A DNA stretch of 64,000 nt from UBA2779 sp965232165 (GCA_965232165.1 CBDDOY010000001.1:682001-746000), one strand, 5' to 3'; counted from the first letter of the stretch, positions 18,032-26,956 are shown. Notes: generated by a model from the letters alone, not told the origin. Program-made: numbers and translations.

Positions 18032-20169
18032 TTTACATTCTCCTTATTGAAAGAATTCTCAATATTGGGGTCTAAAACCCCTGCTGCCCAACGGACAGTT
18101 TTTTTACTTATGGGAAAAACAAGTGCCGCCGCCCAGAGCCTGGCCGTCTGTGCATCGGTGGATACTGCTTGAAATGGAACGCCAATACCGTTGGAGCGCA
18201 ACCGCCTTATGGCTATCTCTGCCGCTCCGGCCGCATCCCCGCCGACAAGCCGCCGCAGCATGGCCGACTCACAGCGGATATCCATGCTCGAATCCAGTTT
18301 CCAGGGAAGCGCCGCCAGGCGAATAGCCATCCATGCCTCATCAGGAAAAAGATAATCATCCGATTTAGCAATGGATTGCGGCTTATGTTTGTTGTAATCA
18401 AATTCCTGCCATTTAATGGCCATTAGAGCGCGGCCCAATGCCGATATTTTCTGCATATCCACATGTCCTGACAGGAATCGCCCCAAATCCATCAACAACG
18501 CATTGACTCGGGAGTGGAAATGGGACTGCAGCGGCAAGCGATGGGTATCCTCATACCTCCCCATGCCGGATTCGATAGAACGGCGCTCCACCACCGCACA
18601 GAAATCCTTAATAGCATCCCGTCCTGAATACACCGCCCGCTGATGCTCCAAATTGTGTTCAATCCAATGCCAACGAATCGAATCCCAGCCCTCCTTTGTC
18701 CATTCTCCCGCATTTCCCAGGGCCATAGCCAGCCGGAATTCCGCCGTGCCGTCATCAACCGCCTGCACCCATTCCGGGCGCAGCGGCGGCATAGCGGCCC
18801 AGCCTTCCTTAACGGCATCCTTATTCCGGAGCAGCAAGGACTCGGCAGACACAGCCTCCAGCAGAACAGACTGCCAGTCCCCAGGGGCGGCATCATGCGT
18901 CAACACAGCCAGCACAGCATTAGAGAAGCGGCACTCTGCCAACTTCAAACTATTTGGTGCATTCTTGGCCCGGGCTTCCATCTGCAGCCGGTTCATCCAT
19001 CCGGTACAATCGTCCAGCAGGCGCGCCATGGGGCGGCTGCGTACCATCAGGCGGCCCAGGGGAACGGCAAGATTGGCCTGTCCGTTGCGTTCTAAATAAG
19101 AGAAGCGCACAAAAGAATCGATCCCCCGTGCCGTCCCCAGTCGGGCAATGGCCCGGGCAGCGTCCACAGGCTGTTGTGCCGTCTGTCTGCCAATCTTCAA
19201 TCGCCCCTCGCCCAGCATGGCCGTTAGTTCCTTCAAAGTGCTTGGCCGATTCCAAAGAGGCATCCACTGCTCCCCCCTGCCCTTATCTATGCCTGCAGAT
19301 TGATATCCTGCTCCCTGTGCGTGGATTACAAAAGGTGCCGCCGCCATAGAACCCCCTTGAGCGTCCAAGCGCTTGTGGGCCTGGCAGCGGTAGGCCACCG
19401 CCCCCTCCAGCATAAGCAGGAAATCCCATGGGTTCGCAGAAGAAGCCGTGGAATCACCCGTCGTGCTGTTCGCCCCTCCCGCCGAACCGGGATTGAACTG
19501 CCCTATAGGCAGGTTCTCCATGCTCCGGGAAGGCGTGGACCACAAAGACAGCCGCAGCAGCTCAGGAATGCCCTCCTTCGACTTGCCCGTTTTCATATCG
19601 AACATCTCTTCCAGGCGCTGCATGGCGTTATTCGTGAAGTCCAGGTGACCGTCATTCCCCCCGGTGCCCCAGAGCGCCGGATACTTCGGCTCGCCTTCGC
19701 CCGTCATCACAATGGCGGAATTCAGCCACGCACGCATGGAACCCCTCCATTCCTCAAAGCAACGGGAAATCAGTTCACTTTTCTTTTTGTCTTTTCCTTC
19801 CAGTTTTTGCGTTATACCCATTTCGGACAGTAAACGCTCACATTGTTCAATGGAATCCCTGTACGCCCTAAAGCGATCAACCGTGCTGCCTTTCACGGCA
19901 TTGATTCCTCTCTTGTTATCCTTGGGGAAAAACCCGCTCCCCCCGCTCCATGGCGCTGCCAGGGGTGTAGGGGCGTATTCTTCCAAAAAGAACCGCTCCA
20001 GCTCCTCGTGTTTCAGATTGCTGGCCAGAACGAATATCTCCCCCTTCCACCAACCCCGCGCCCCAGGGTCCCCCTGTTCGGCAAGCAGCCGAAGAATGCC
20101 CCATGCCTTCAGATACTGCGCCAATGGCGTCGGGCCGCAGCCCTTCATCTCATGCAGGTGAATTGCCAT
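18028..20169 (-). CDS. csx17: Cas8g/Csx17, large subunit of the type I-G effector
   Basis: A 713-residue Csx17-family protein. The opening IHLHEMKGCGPTPLAQYLKAWGILRLL is diagnostic, followed by the typical PWSGGSGFFPKDN and SANPWDFLLMLEGAVAYR blocks. In type I-G this is the large subunit, presumed to read the PAM and start R-loop formation. The start at 20169 is chosen because GAGGAGG lies just upstream; the frame is open for 20 more codons, but those would lie deeper inside cas3. The gene overlaps the cas3 end by 20 bases. Confidence 0.93.
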   Translation of the reverse strand: MAIHLHEMKGCGPTPLAQYLKAWGILRLLAEQGDPGARGWWKGEIFVLASNLKHEELERFFLEEYAPTPLAAPWSGGSGFFPKDNKRGINAVKGSTVDRFRAYRDSIEQCERLLSEMGITQKLEGKDKKKSELISRCFEEWRGSMRAWLNSAIVMTGEGEPKYPALWGTGGNDGHLDFTNNAMQRLEEMFDMKTGKSKEGIPELLRLSLWSTPSRSMENLPIGQFNPGSAGGANSTTGDSTASSANPWDFLLMLEGAVAYRCQAHKRLDAQGGSMAAAPFVIHAQGAGYQSAGIDKGRGEQWMPLWNRPSTLKELTAMLGEGRLKIGRQTAQQPVDAARAIARLGTARGIDSFVRFSYLERNGQANLAVPLGRLMVRSRPMARLLDDCTGWMNRLQMEARAKNAPNSLKLAECRFSNAVLAVLTHDAAPGDWQSVLLEAVSAESLLLRNKDAVKEGWAAMPPLRPEWVQAVDDGTAEFRLAMALGNAGEWTKEGWDSIRWHWIEHNLEHQRAVYSGRDAIKDFCAVVERRSIESGMGRYEDTHRLPLQSHFHSRVNALLMDLGRFLSGHVDMQKISALGRALMAIKWQEFDYNKHKPQSIAKSDDYLFPDEAWMAIRLAALPWKLDSSMDIRCESAMLRRLVGGDAAGAAEIAIRRLRSNGIGVPFQAVSTDAQTARLWAAALVFPISKKTVRWAAGVLDPNIENSFNKENVK

Positions 20170-22831
20170 ATGGTTCCTCCTCGTTTTTGATAAGTGAATC
20201 AGGGTCCGTATTCTGAGATGCCCTGACATCAGCCGTGCGCATCACAGCCTCCATAAGAGCCAGAGCCCCCGGCCCGTATCGCTTCAACAGATCCCCCGTC
20301 CTTTCCCGCCAACTGCGGCCCGTCACATCCGAAAAACCCATCCGGGCCGGTTCCAGCGTTAGCGTCAGTTCAGGAGATGCCTCATCACCGCCCAGGGTTA
20401 TCGGAGGCAGAAAATCCCCCTCCACAACACCGCAGATAGGCGGCTCGGCATTGTTTTTTGCCTGATACTCCTGATCCTTAGGTGTGGCATGAATGGCAAT
20501 GCGCACCTTGCCATGGTGAGAAAGAACCAGATAGGCCAGAAGATCAAAATCGTCCGGATCAAGACTCAATAATTGGCGTTCAATTTCTCCAACTGGAGTT
20601 CTGCCCGCATCCGGCAATGGCAGGGGTTTATCCATAGCCGCCAGCAGTTCCGTCCAGGAACCCAGCAGAGCCGGATGCAGAGGATTGAGCTGACGCATCC
20701 AGTCGAATAGTCCCAGCATACTGGCCAGCTCGTGGCGAAGCCCCAGTCGCCTGTCCTTATCATCGGCCCTAGGATACAGTTTATTCTTTGCAACCCATGC
20801 CTCCTGCGGCGCTTTGGCCAGGTCTTCACGTTTCAATCGGCGGTGCAGAAGGATGCTCCGTTCTTTGACACTGTTATCCACAACATCGCGTATGGACCCC
20901 TGAAAGGCCGGATGGGCCTTCCCTAAATCATGCAGTCTGGCCGCCAGCGCCAGCAGAGAAGTCTCCTTTTCGGGCAATTTCAGCGCAGAAGCCATGGAAT
21001 AAACCTCTTGAGCCGCCTCGATGCCGTGTGTGGCAATGGTTTTCCATACAGCCTCACTCAAACCTTCGTCGTCGTAAAGCCTATCGCCCCTGGCAATTTC
21101 TCCGTCTTCAGATGGCGCAACAACCGGAGAAACAGGCGGTTTCTTAGTGCGTGCGCTGAAACCTGTTTCTAACGAATAGCCGCCCATCGCCGCATCCACA
21201 ATAACAATTCGGCCCGGCACCAGAGATTTAACCCGTCTCTCGCGCAATTCCAGCCACTCGCCATCCTGCCAATCCCATACCCATGCTCTCCGTCGCTCCA
21301 TATTTCCGATCCACTTCTTAAAATCCCCAATAGGAACGGGACAAAGCTCTTCCCGCCGGGCCTGCATCGATGCATCGGGATGGCCCTCCTTCTTACCCTT
21401 CTTGGGAATTTCCCGCCAAAACACCATAACGTCCCGCTCCTCGCCCGTTCGGATATAGCGGCCAACATCCAAATCCGCCCCGCTTATGTCGGGTGCGGTG
21501 TCAAACAGCTCTTCAAATTCGTTTTTCATTAGCAGGTGCATCGGCCGGTAGGGATAGAGCGTCTTCAATTCATCCGGCGTTCGACTGTTCTCGAAATTCT
21601 CCAGACAGGGAATGGAAACATCTTCCAGATTTGAAAGAGCCTTCCAAGCGGCATTCAGTTCCGCATCATCGTAGGGCAATGCCTTCTTGTCCTTCAGGCC
21701 AAGATTGACCACCACCACTTTCCCCTCTCCCCCATAGCGCGCGCATCGGCCAAAGCGCTGAACCAAACTGGGCCAGGGGGCCAGCTCGGTAATAAGACAG
21801 TCTGCCGAAATATCCACCCCCGCCTCTACGACCTGCGTGGCCACAATTATCCTGTTCACACCCTGGCGGCAGGCATCCCTGCACAAAAACTGCCGCCATC
21901 TCTCCCGCTCATAGGATCGGAAACGGCTATGCACCAGGCGGAGATCAAAGCCGCCGTCCTCTTTCTTCCGCTGCAGTTTGGCATATAGCTTACAGGCGCG
22001 ATCCACCGTATTGCACACCGCCAATGTTATCCGGCCATGCTCCCCATCGCTGAGACATCCATGTTCTTCAATAACTGTATCCGGCATTTGCCGATCAAAT
22101 TCGTCCAGCAGCACCTCCTGCCTTTCCAAAGACTTCTGTGCCATTAAAGGTTGACTGGCGGCGGTCTTTTCAAAATCCACCGCAACAGGCTCCTTCTTCC
22201 ATTCCTCCAGCCTGCTCCGGGTATCCATCGATTTCAGCCAGTCTGTCTGCAGGGTGGCGCTCATCCACCATGTGCGGCAGGGAAAAAACCCTTTGGAGGC
22301 ATCTTCCTCCCGGAAAGCCTGCATCTGCGCCGAAGTGGCCAGCCCTACATCCATAAGCTGCGTCTCATCCATTACCCAAAGGGCATCCTGATTCAGCAGG
22401 CCGAACTCCACTGGCCATCGGGAACGGCTGGCGGCATAACCTCTGTTCAGGGCTCGGGACAGAAGCATATCCTGCGTTCCCACCAGAATGGCCATCTCTT
22501 CCGGTCCTAAATCACGCAACCTTGCATCCTCGCCTCCCATTAAAAGGAACACCCTTGGCCTTGATTGTTCAGGCATTGAGTCCAACAGCCTGCTTGCAAC
22601 ATCTGCCGTCTGTCTGACCAGGACCCGCATAGGCAGGCACCAGACAAGCCGCCTGGGCGCATGCCCCTGCATGACATGCCAAAGCCATGCACACAGGACA
22701 CCCTCCGTCTTTCCCAAACCCGTCGGGACACGGATAAGCCGACTTCGGAATTCGCCCGTTGGGAGTTCCGCCTGCCACGAATAAGGCACGTTTCCTGTTA
22801 AAGATTCAAAGAATTCTTCATAGGTTGACAT
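20150..22831 (-). CDS. cas3: Cas3 helicase with C-terminal HD nuclease domain
   Basis: An 893-residue Cas3 with the type I-G domain order, helicase first and HD second. Helicase motifs: Walker A RVPTGLGKTEG (Lys41), motif II VMDETQLMDVG (DETQ in place of DEAH), motif III MSATLQT, motif IV-V IIVATQVVEAGVDISAD and motif VI LVQRFGRCARYG. The HD motif LAARLHDLGKAHPAFQGS lies around residue 640, and the region after it is helical. Cas3 is recruited to target-bound Cascade and degrades the displaced strand. It is the first gene of the cas operon, with an AGGAGG ribosome binding site and a strong predicted promoter about 175 bases upstream. Confidence 0.95.
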   Translation of the reverse strand: MSTYEEFFESLTGNVPYSWQAELPTGEFRSRLIRVPTGLGKTEGVLCAWLWHVMQGHAPRRLVWCLPMRVLVRQTADVASRLLDSMPEQSRPRVFLLMGGEDARLRDLGPEEMAILVGTQDMLLSRALNRGYAASRSRWPVEFGLLNQDALWVMDETQLMDVGLATSAQMQAFREEDASKGFFPCRTWWMSATLQTDWLKSMDTRSRLEEWKKEPVAVDFEKTAASQPLMAQKSLERQEVLLDEFDRQMPDTVIEEHGCLSDGEHGRITLAVCNTVDRACKLYAKLQRKKEDGGFDLRLVHSRFRSYERERWRQFLCRDACRQGVNRIIVATQVVEAGVDISADCLITELAPWPSLVQRFGRCARYGGEGKVVVVNLGLKDKKALPYDDAELNAAWKALSNLEDVSIPCLENFENSRTPDELKTLYPYRPMHLLMKNEFEELFDTAPDISGADLDVGRYIRTGEERDVMVFWREIPKKGKKEGHPDASMQARREELCPVPIGDFKKWIGNMERRRAWVWDWQDGEWLELRERRVKSLVPGRIVIVDAAMGGYSLETGFSARTKKPPVSPVVAPSEDGEIARGDRLYDDEGLSEAVWKTIATHGIEAAQEVYSMASALKLPEKETSLLALAARLHDLGKAHPAFQGSIRDVVDNSVKERSILLHRRLKREDLAKAPQEAWVAKNKLYPRADDKDRRLGLRHELASMLGLFDWMRQLNPLHPALLGSWTELLAAMDKPLPLPDAGRTPVGEIERQLLSLDPDDFDLLAYLVLSHHGKVRIAIHATPKDQEYQAKNNAEPPICGVVEGDFLPPITLGGDEASPELTLTLEPARMGFSDVTGRSWRERTGDLLKRYGPGALALMEAVMRTADVRASQNTDPDSLIKNEEEPYGNSPA

Positions 22832-23000
22832 GATTTTTCCTCCTATAAAACCTAATTACACACAAAAACAAAGTATCTCCTACGCAACTGTGAAAATAGC
22901 TTTTCACTATTCTGGACATTACCCCAGTTCCACAGCCATTACCCTGCTGCATGAGGGCAGACAGTCGGACTGACCGCCCTCGAATCTCTCAAGTATCTTG

Positions 23001-23016
23001 AATCAATAATACATAA
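23001..23016 (-). promoter_or_regulatory. Predicted crRNA-like seed target over the cas -10 box
   Basis: Minus-strand bases 23013-23001 read TGTATTATTGATT, preceded by TTA (23016-23014). The first 13 spacer bases of the nearby mini-array, in crRNA direction, read TGTATGATTGATT. They agree at 12 of 13 positions and differ only at position 6, which type I effectors leave unpaired. TTA fits the TTN PAM reported for type I-G. The match stops after base 13. The site covers the -10 box of the cas promoter. Confidence 0.75.
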
Positions 23017-23034
23017 GATTGATTTGTCCGTCAA
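23006..23034 (-). promoter_or_regulatory. Predicted sigma-70 promoter of the cas operon
   Basis: On the minus strand TTGACG (23029-23034) and TATTAT (23006-23011) are separated by exactly 17 bases. This is the best promoter-like sequence upstream of cas3. The predicted start is near 22998-23000, giving a leader of roughly 165-170 bases before the cas3 ATG. The remaining bases down to 22832 contain no gene; TAGGAGGAAAAATC directly precedes the ATG. Confidence 0.7.
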
Positions 23035-23210
23035 GTACATTTCTCAAAAATTCCAAGATAATGGGGGGGGGGGCATGAATGCCATTGCAATGTACGGGGT
23101 AAAGGAAGAGGCCCGAGCCCTCTCGGAACAGAATATCTGAATTCAAGGCGGTTTGGTTTTCTGATTTCTCCGGCATATCGCATGAGTGCTGCGTTGAGTC
23201 CTTGAATTCA

Positions 23211-23372
23211 GGGCACCTCTAAAAAACCCATTTAGTTCTTGACTCGATCTTTTCCGCCGCTACTGCGTTGTCAAAATACTCAACTAAGCCCAGCTACGCT
23301 TGAGCTTTTGCCGCCTTGTATCGACAAAAAATTTCTTCGTCAATTTCCTAAAGCTGTTTTTTAGAGGTGCCC
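23211..23372. repeat. MITE-like element beside the cas control region, TTCA duplication
   Basis: A full-length 162-base copy of the same family as 770-931, in the opposite orientation, with GGGCACCTCTAAAAAAC ends and TTCA duplications at 23207-23210 and 23373-23376. It sits between the cas promoter and the two-repeat CRISPR unit, only five bases from the latter's diverged repeat. Between it and the promoter (about 23040-23206) there is a run of nine or ten Gs and no recognisable gene. Confidence 0.85.
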
Positions 23373-23377
23373 TTCAG

Positions 23378-23485
23378 GATTCAATGGGGCCATCTCCATA
23401 CGGAGATGGCAATTAAGGAACGCGCTAGTCGGTACCAATCAATCATACAGCTTCAATGGGGCCATCCCTGTGAAGGGATGGAAAT
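23378..23485 (-). CRISPR. Two-repeat, one-spacer unit; candidate CreR-like regulatory RNA
   Basis: A perfect array repeat lies at 23450-23485 and a diverged one at 23378-23413, enclosing a 36-base spacer at 23414-23449. Read on the minus strand, the perfect repeat provides the ATTGAAGC handle and the diverged repeat provides the 3' hairpin. The diverged repeat keeps GATTCAATGGGGCCATC but changes the stem to CCATCTCC/GGAGATGG with loop ATAC. Two base pairs differ by matched changes on both sides, so the 8-bp hairpin needed for processing is retained. The spacer seed matches the cas promoter. Known Cas-regulating RNAs (CreR) have this form: crRNA-like, beside the cas operon, one degenerate repeat, seed-only pairing with the cas promoter. 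A TATATA-like sequence lies just before the perfect repeat and may be its -10. The simpler alternative is an old array remnant. Confidence 0.72.
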
Positions 23486-23917
23486 TGTATATAAATTGCC
23501 GTAGGCTTTAACACCGTGACCGAGGCATGTTCCAACTCAAGTATTGATTAGTTATCATAACTGATCAAGGGGCTGTGCCAGGAGTCTGTCGGACTCGGGG
23601 ATGGCAGTTTTTGAGGATTTTCGCCTGCTGCAGGCAGACCTGTCTGCGTGCCGAACACGCAGCAGGCAGTCCTGCCAAAGGCAGGCAGGCGGAAACAACC
23701 GAGTCAAGAACCTGGCGGGGTTTTTAGAGGTGCCCTAATGCCAAATATCCCTTTGGGCCTGCCTGACAGCTCATGCCGTCTACTAGGCAGTCCGGGCGGG
23801 ACTTGTTCCCAAAATCTGCTGCCTCAGTACCGCCATCCGGAAATTGATTTTTCAGTATTTTCCGTATCGTATCCAGGAACAAGTTTCCTTGATACGTTCA
23901 TTTAATCCTAAAAAAAA
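23486..23917. other. Gene-free stretch with repeat fragments
   Basis: Near 23580 there is a copy of the AGGAGTCTGTCGGACT arm also seen after lgt, then a duplicated GCAGGCAGNCC tract around 23630-23690. A MITE right-end remnant TTTTTAGAGGTGCCC ends at 23735. No convincing coding sequence was seen; upstream of the mini-array only an AT-rich TATATA motif near 23490 stands out. Confidence 0.5.
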
Positions 23918-23971
23918 TTGTTTCTTAAGCTAACGGGCATTCATGGTCATTACAAAAAAATCCGGTATTTA

Positions 23972-24247
23972 ATGACTGAAGCAAACTGTATTCTCCAATG
24001 GACAAGCGAGAATGCGGAGCAGTTGAAAGAGTTTGGATTGTACCGGATTATTTTGAGTATAGCCTTTCAGTATTTTCTTGAAAATCGTCCGCTCAAAGTT
24101 CCACAGGAGTTTGTTTTTCAGCAGGATTTGAGGGTTAACGGCTTTTTTTAGGATGAAATCATTTCCTGGAATGCCGACAATAAAGCAGAGGCTGAAGGCT
24201 GCATTGGAAATCTCCTAACGATGTGTATCTTGGAGAGTCTGACTTAA
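23972..24247 (+). pseudogene. Unrecognised small frame interrupted by a stop
   Basis: From ATG 23972 a frame of 59 codons (TEANCILQW, LYRIILSIAFQYFLENRP, KVPQEFVFQQDL) ends in TAG at 24149-24151. The same frame then stays open for another 31 codons (DEIISWNADNKAEAEGC) to a TAA at 24245. The composition before and after the TAG looks similar, which suggests one gene broken by a nonsense change. There is no clear ribosome binding site and the family is not recognised. It could equally be noise. Confidence 0.25.
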
Positions 24248-24289
24248 AAGCGGCATAAGACTGCATTGACTTGTAGGGACACTATTGGA

Positions 24290-25051
24290 ATGAACCGAAT
24301 AAAACACTTAATTTACGGCCCTCCCGCTGCAGGGATTTTGAAGTTTGCTATTCGGGATAGCAATCTTGAAAATAAAGAAATTATACCAATAAATGACGAC
24401 CTTTCTAATGGACCGCTAAATAGCATTGAATCACGTTTAGAATTTGGCTTGAAAATAATCAATGCCATTGCTCCATTTGATAGCGAATTAAAAGATTATA
24501 TACTGTCGGGTATAAAATCCTGGCCGCATTTTGATGATTATAGTGACTGCAAAATTATTATTTGGCATAGTGAAAATGTTTCGGAACAACTTATGCTTCA
24601 AATGATTGTGAATCAGCTCCGGGATTTAGAACTTCATGAAGTAGCCTTACATGATAAAAAATCATTTTTCCGCAATACCGCCATGTATTCTCCAGAACAA
24701 ATTGGCGCATTTATTGATACTGAAACTCTTATTTCCAGTAAAAGAAAAAAGAAATTGATTGAAGAATGGAATAGGTCATCCGTGCCTGCAAGTGTATTGC
24801 GTATTTGGCAGAATGAATCTGTCATGACGGTTGACGAAACCTACTACGATTGTGAGATTATTAATAATTGCAATAATAATTTTCAGAGTGCATCGAGAAT
24901 TGCTGGAACTGTTCTAGGCGAAAGCAATCAGAGCATATCTGATACCTGGATCAATTATCGCATTATACAACTTGTTAATAGCGGTAAATTGTCTGCAAAA
25001 GGCGATAGAAATCAATTAGAAACAATGTATGTGAGTTTGAGGGACCAGTGA
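24290..25051 (+). CDS. DUF1835-like protein of unknown function
   Basis: A 253-residue cytoplasmic protein. The start KHLIYGPPAAGILKFA, the PINDDLSNGPL block and CKIIIWHSENVSEQLMLQMIVNQL are the conserved features of DUF1835 proteins, whose molecular role is unknown. The C-terminal half (KKKLIEEWNRSS and DTWINYRIIQLVNSGKL) resembles the DUF3658-type partner region. The ATG at 24290 is preferred; the frame is open from a TTG at 24266. The gene is notably AT-richer than its neighbours, which suggests recent transfer. It sits alone between the CRISPR region and argH. Confidence 0.65.
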   Translation: MNRIKHLIYGPPAAGILKFAIRDSNLENKEIIPINDDLSNGPLNSIESRLEFGLKIINAIAPFDSELKDYILSGIKSWPHFDDYSDCKIIIWHSENVSEQLMLQMIVNQLRDLELHEVALHDKKSFFRNTAMYSPEQIGAFIDTETLISSKRKKKLIEEWNRSSVPASVLRIWQNESVMTVDETYYDCEIINNCNNNFQSASRIAGTVLGESNQSISDTWINYRIIQLVNSGKLSAKGDRNQLETMYVSLRDQ

Positions 25052-25238
25052 AAGGCCCCTCCGTAAAATTGGCGGTTACCATGCTCGGCTAAAAGCCCTA
25101 CCTATGTCTTGACCCCTCCCCCTTATCGGACTACAGCCTTCGGATTGGCCGCGACACCTTTGCCAGTACTGCAATAAATCGTTATCGACACAGACATTTT
25201 CCATTCTATGATACGATTGACAAAGGAGGCGTTCGAAC

Positions 25239-26618
25239 ATGGGCAAACTATGGGAAAAGGGTTATGATCTCAATGATGCAGTGGAGAGATTCACCGTAAG
25301 TAACGATCCCATCCTCGACTACCGGCTCATCCCTGCCGATATTCTCGGCAGTCTCGCCCATACCGCCATGCTTGAATCGGTCAAGCTCCTTACGGCATCC
25401 CAGTCCGAGTCCATACGGGAGGGATTGAAGCAAATTCAAGTGGAATATGAGAAGGGTCAGTTCGCCGTCAAATTGGAAGACGAAGACGGACATACAGCCA
25501 TCGAAAACCGCCTGGTGGAAATCATCGGCGAACCCGGAAAAAGGGTCCATCTAGGCCGGAGCAGGAACGACCAGGCCCTCACAGCGATGCGCATCTGGAT
25601 GCGCCATGCCCTGTTTCATCTGGTTGAAACAGGCTGCAAGGCGGCGGCGGCCCTCTTGAACTTCGCTGAAAGGAACAAAGACACCCCCATGCCCGGCCGC
25701 ACACACACACGGCCTGCGATGCCGTCCACCGCTGGACTCTGGGCCGGAGGGTTCGCCGAACAGCTTCTGGATGATATACAGGGAATTGGAGCCCTGTATC
25801 CCTACTTCGACCAATGCCCTCTTGGCTCAGGGGCCGGCTATGGGGTGCCCCTCCCCTTAAACCGAGAATTGACAGCCTCGCTCCTGGGTTTTTCCAGAGT
25901 GCAGAACAATGTGACTTACGGCGGTTTATGCCGCGGGAAATTCGAATCACGGCTCATCGACGCCGCCGATCAGACGGCCATCACGCTTTCGAAACTAGCG
26001 GCTGATCTCATCAGCTTCTCTCAGCCGGAGTTCGGCTGGTTTACCCTGCCGCAAGAGCTTTGCACGGGATCGTCCATCATGCCGCAGAAACGCAATCCCG
26101 ATGCCTTGGAACTCATGCGCTCCAGGGCTGCCTCCGTGGGGGCCTGGTCAGTTCAGGTTAAAAACATCATCCGCGCCCTGCCATCCGGATATAATCGCGA
26201 CTACCAGGATACCAAGGAGCCTACATTCAAGGCAGTGAACACCGTGTCGGCCATGTTGGACATAACGGAACTAACGATGCAGTCTCTCGAAGTGAATCAT
26301 GATCGTCTCGCCGGAGCCTTCGACAAAGACATCTTCGCCGCCGATGCCGCAATTCGTTTAGCAGCGGGGGGCATGAATTTTCGCGATGCCTACCGTGAAG
26401 TTGGAACCCGCCCAGAGAAGTACGCAGGAAAAGATCTGAAGACAGCCATAGCGGAACGCAGAAGCAGCGGGACTCCTGGAAATCCGAGGTTTGATATCGC
26501 TCAAAAAACCCTTGATACCCTAAGCCATGAAATAAAATCTTACCGGAGAGATATAGAACAGGCATTGATTCAGTTAGCGGGCAGACATATATCTGTATTC
26601 ACACCATTATATGACTGA
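25239..26618 (+). CDS. argH: Argininosuccinate lyase
   Basis: A 459-residue fumarase/aspartase-superfamily enzyme that splits argininosuccinate into arginine and fumarate, the last step of arginine synthesis. Visible blocks: KVHLGRSRNDQ-like KRVHLGRSRNDQALTAMRI, PMPGRTHTRPAMP, the flexible-loop signature GSSIMPQKRNPDALEL, and GYNRDYQDTKEP. The ATG has AAAGGAGG at good spacing. No other arginine gene is adjacent. The C-terminal part is typical of ArgH, and the length is normal (about 460). Confidence 0.95.
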   Translation: MGKLWEKGYDLNDAVERFTVSNDPILDYRLIPADILGSLAHTAMLESVKLLTASQSESIREGLKQIQVEYEKGQFAVKLEDEDGHTAIENRLVEIIGEPGKRVHLGRSRNDQALTAMRIWMRHALFHLVETGCKAAAALLNFAERNKDTPMPGRTHTRPAMPSTAGLWAGGFAEQLLDDIQGIGALYPYFDQCPLGSGAGYGVPLPLNRELTASLLGFSRVQNNVTYGGLCRGKFESRLIDAADQTAITLSKLAADLISFSQPEFGWFTLPQELCTGSSIMPQKRNPDALELMRSRAASVGAWSVQVKNIIRALPSGYNRDYQDTKEPTFKAVNTVSAMLDITELTMQSLEVNHDRLAGAFDKDIFAADAAIRLAAGGMNFRDAYREVGTRPEKYAGKDLKTAIAERRSSGTPGNPRFDIAQKTLDTLSHEIKSYRRDIEQALIQLAGRHISVFTPLYD

Positions 26619-26739
26619 CCCCGGGCATCCACGGCCTATCTTCCTGTCTGGCAGACACACCATACAGCTCACTTGCTTTGTCAATATAAGCAATCCGATA
26701 GTCAAAGCTAGTACTCCGGCATCAATGTTTTGGCATTCC

Positions 26740-26880
26740 GCCCCGTCCCTTAGTGCACGGGAGGGCGGGCTTTTCCTGGCTGTGTGCAGAACACTCAAGG
26801 CAGGCGGGGGTTCCATCTGCCCCCGGCAGACCGCCTTCGGCCCTCTGCAATCCCTAATGCGCTGCCGCCCATTGGTGAAT
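26740..26880. repeat. GC-rich dispersed repeat before gatC
   Basis: It contains inverted GC-rich tracts (AGGGCGGGCTTTTCCTGG, GGCGGGGGTTCCATCTGCCC) and ends CCTCTGCAATCCCTAATGCG, closely similar to the end of the repeat at 15270-15375. It fills most of the 338-base gap between argH and gatC. It is not coding. Confidence 0.5.
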
Positions 26881-26922
26881 TCGCTTCTGCAAAGCACAAA
26901 CAGCCAGTTCCGACAGCCTGTA

Positions 26923-26951
26923 TTGACACCCTCTCCAAACAAGGGTATAAG
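26923..26951 (+). promoter_or_regulatory. Strong promoter immediately before the gatC ATG
   Basis: TTGACA (26923-26928), a 17-base spacer, then TATAAG (26946-26951). The gatC ATG is at 26957-26959, only six bases after the -10 box. Transcription would therefore start at or within a few bases of the ATG, leaving no room for a ribosome binding site. Confidence 0.7.
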
Positions 26952-26956
26952 ATTGC

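Noticed and set aside
17145..22784. Many plus-strand frames over the cas genes, some over 100 codons
   Set aside because: All are antisense shadows of firmly identified cas genes and lack family features.
23017..23024. A second 8-base similarity of the mini-array spacer (GATTGATT) beside the cas promoter
   Set aside because: Short, not anchored at spacer position 1 and without a suitable PAM; likely chance, unlike the 12-of-13 seed match at 23001-23013.
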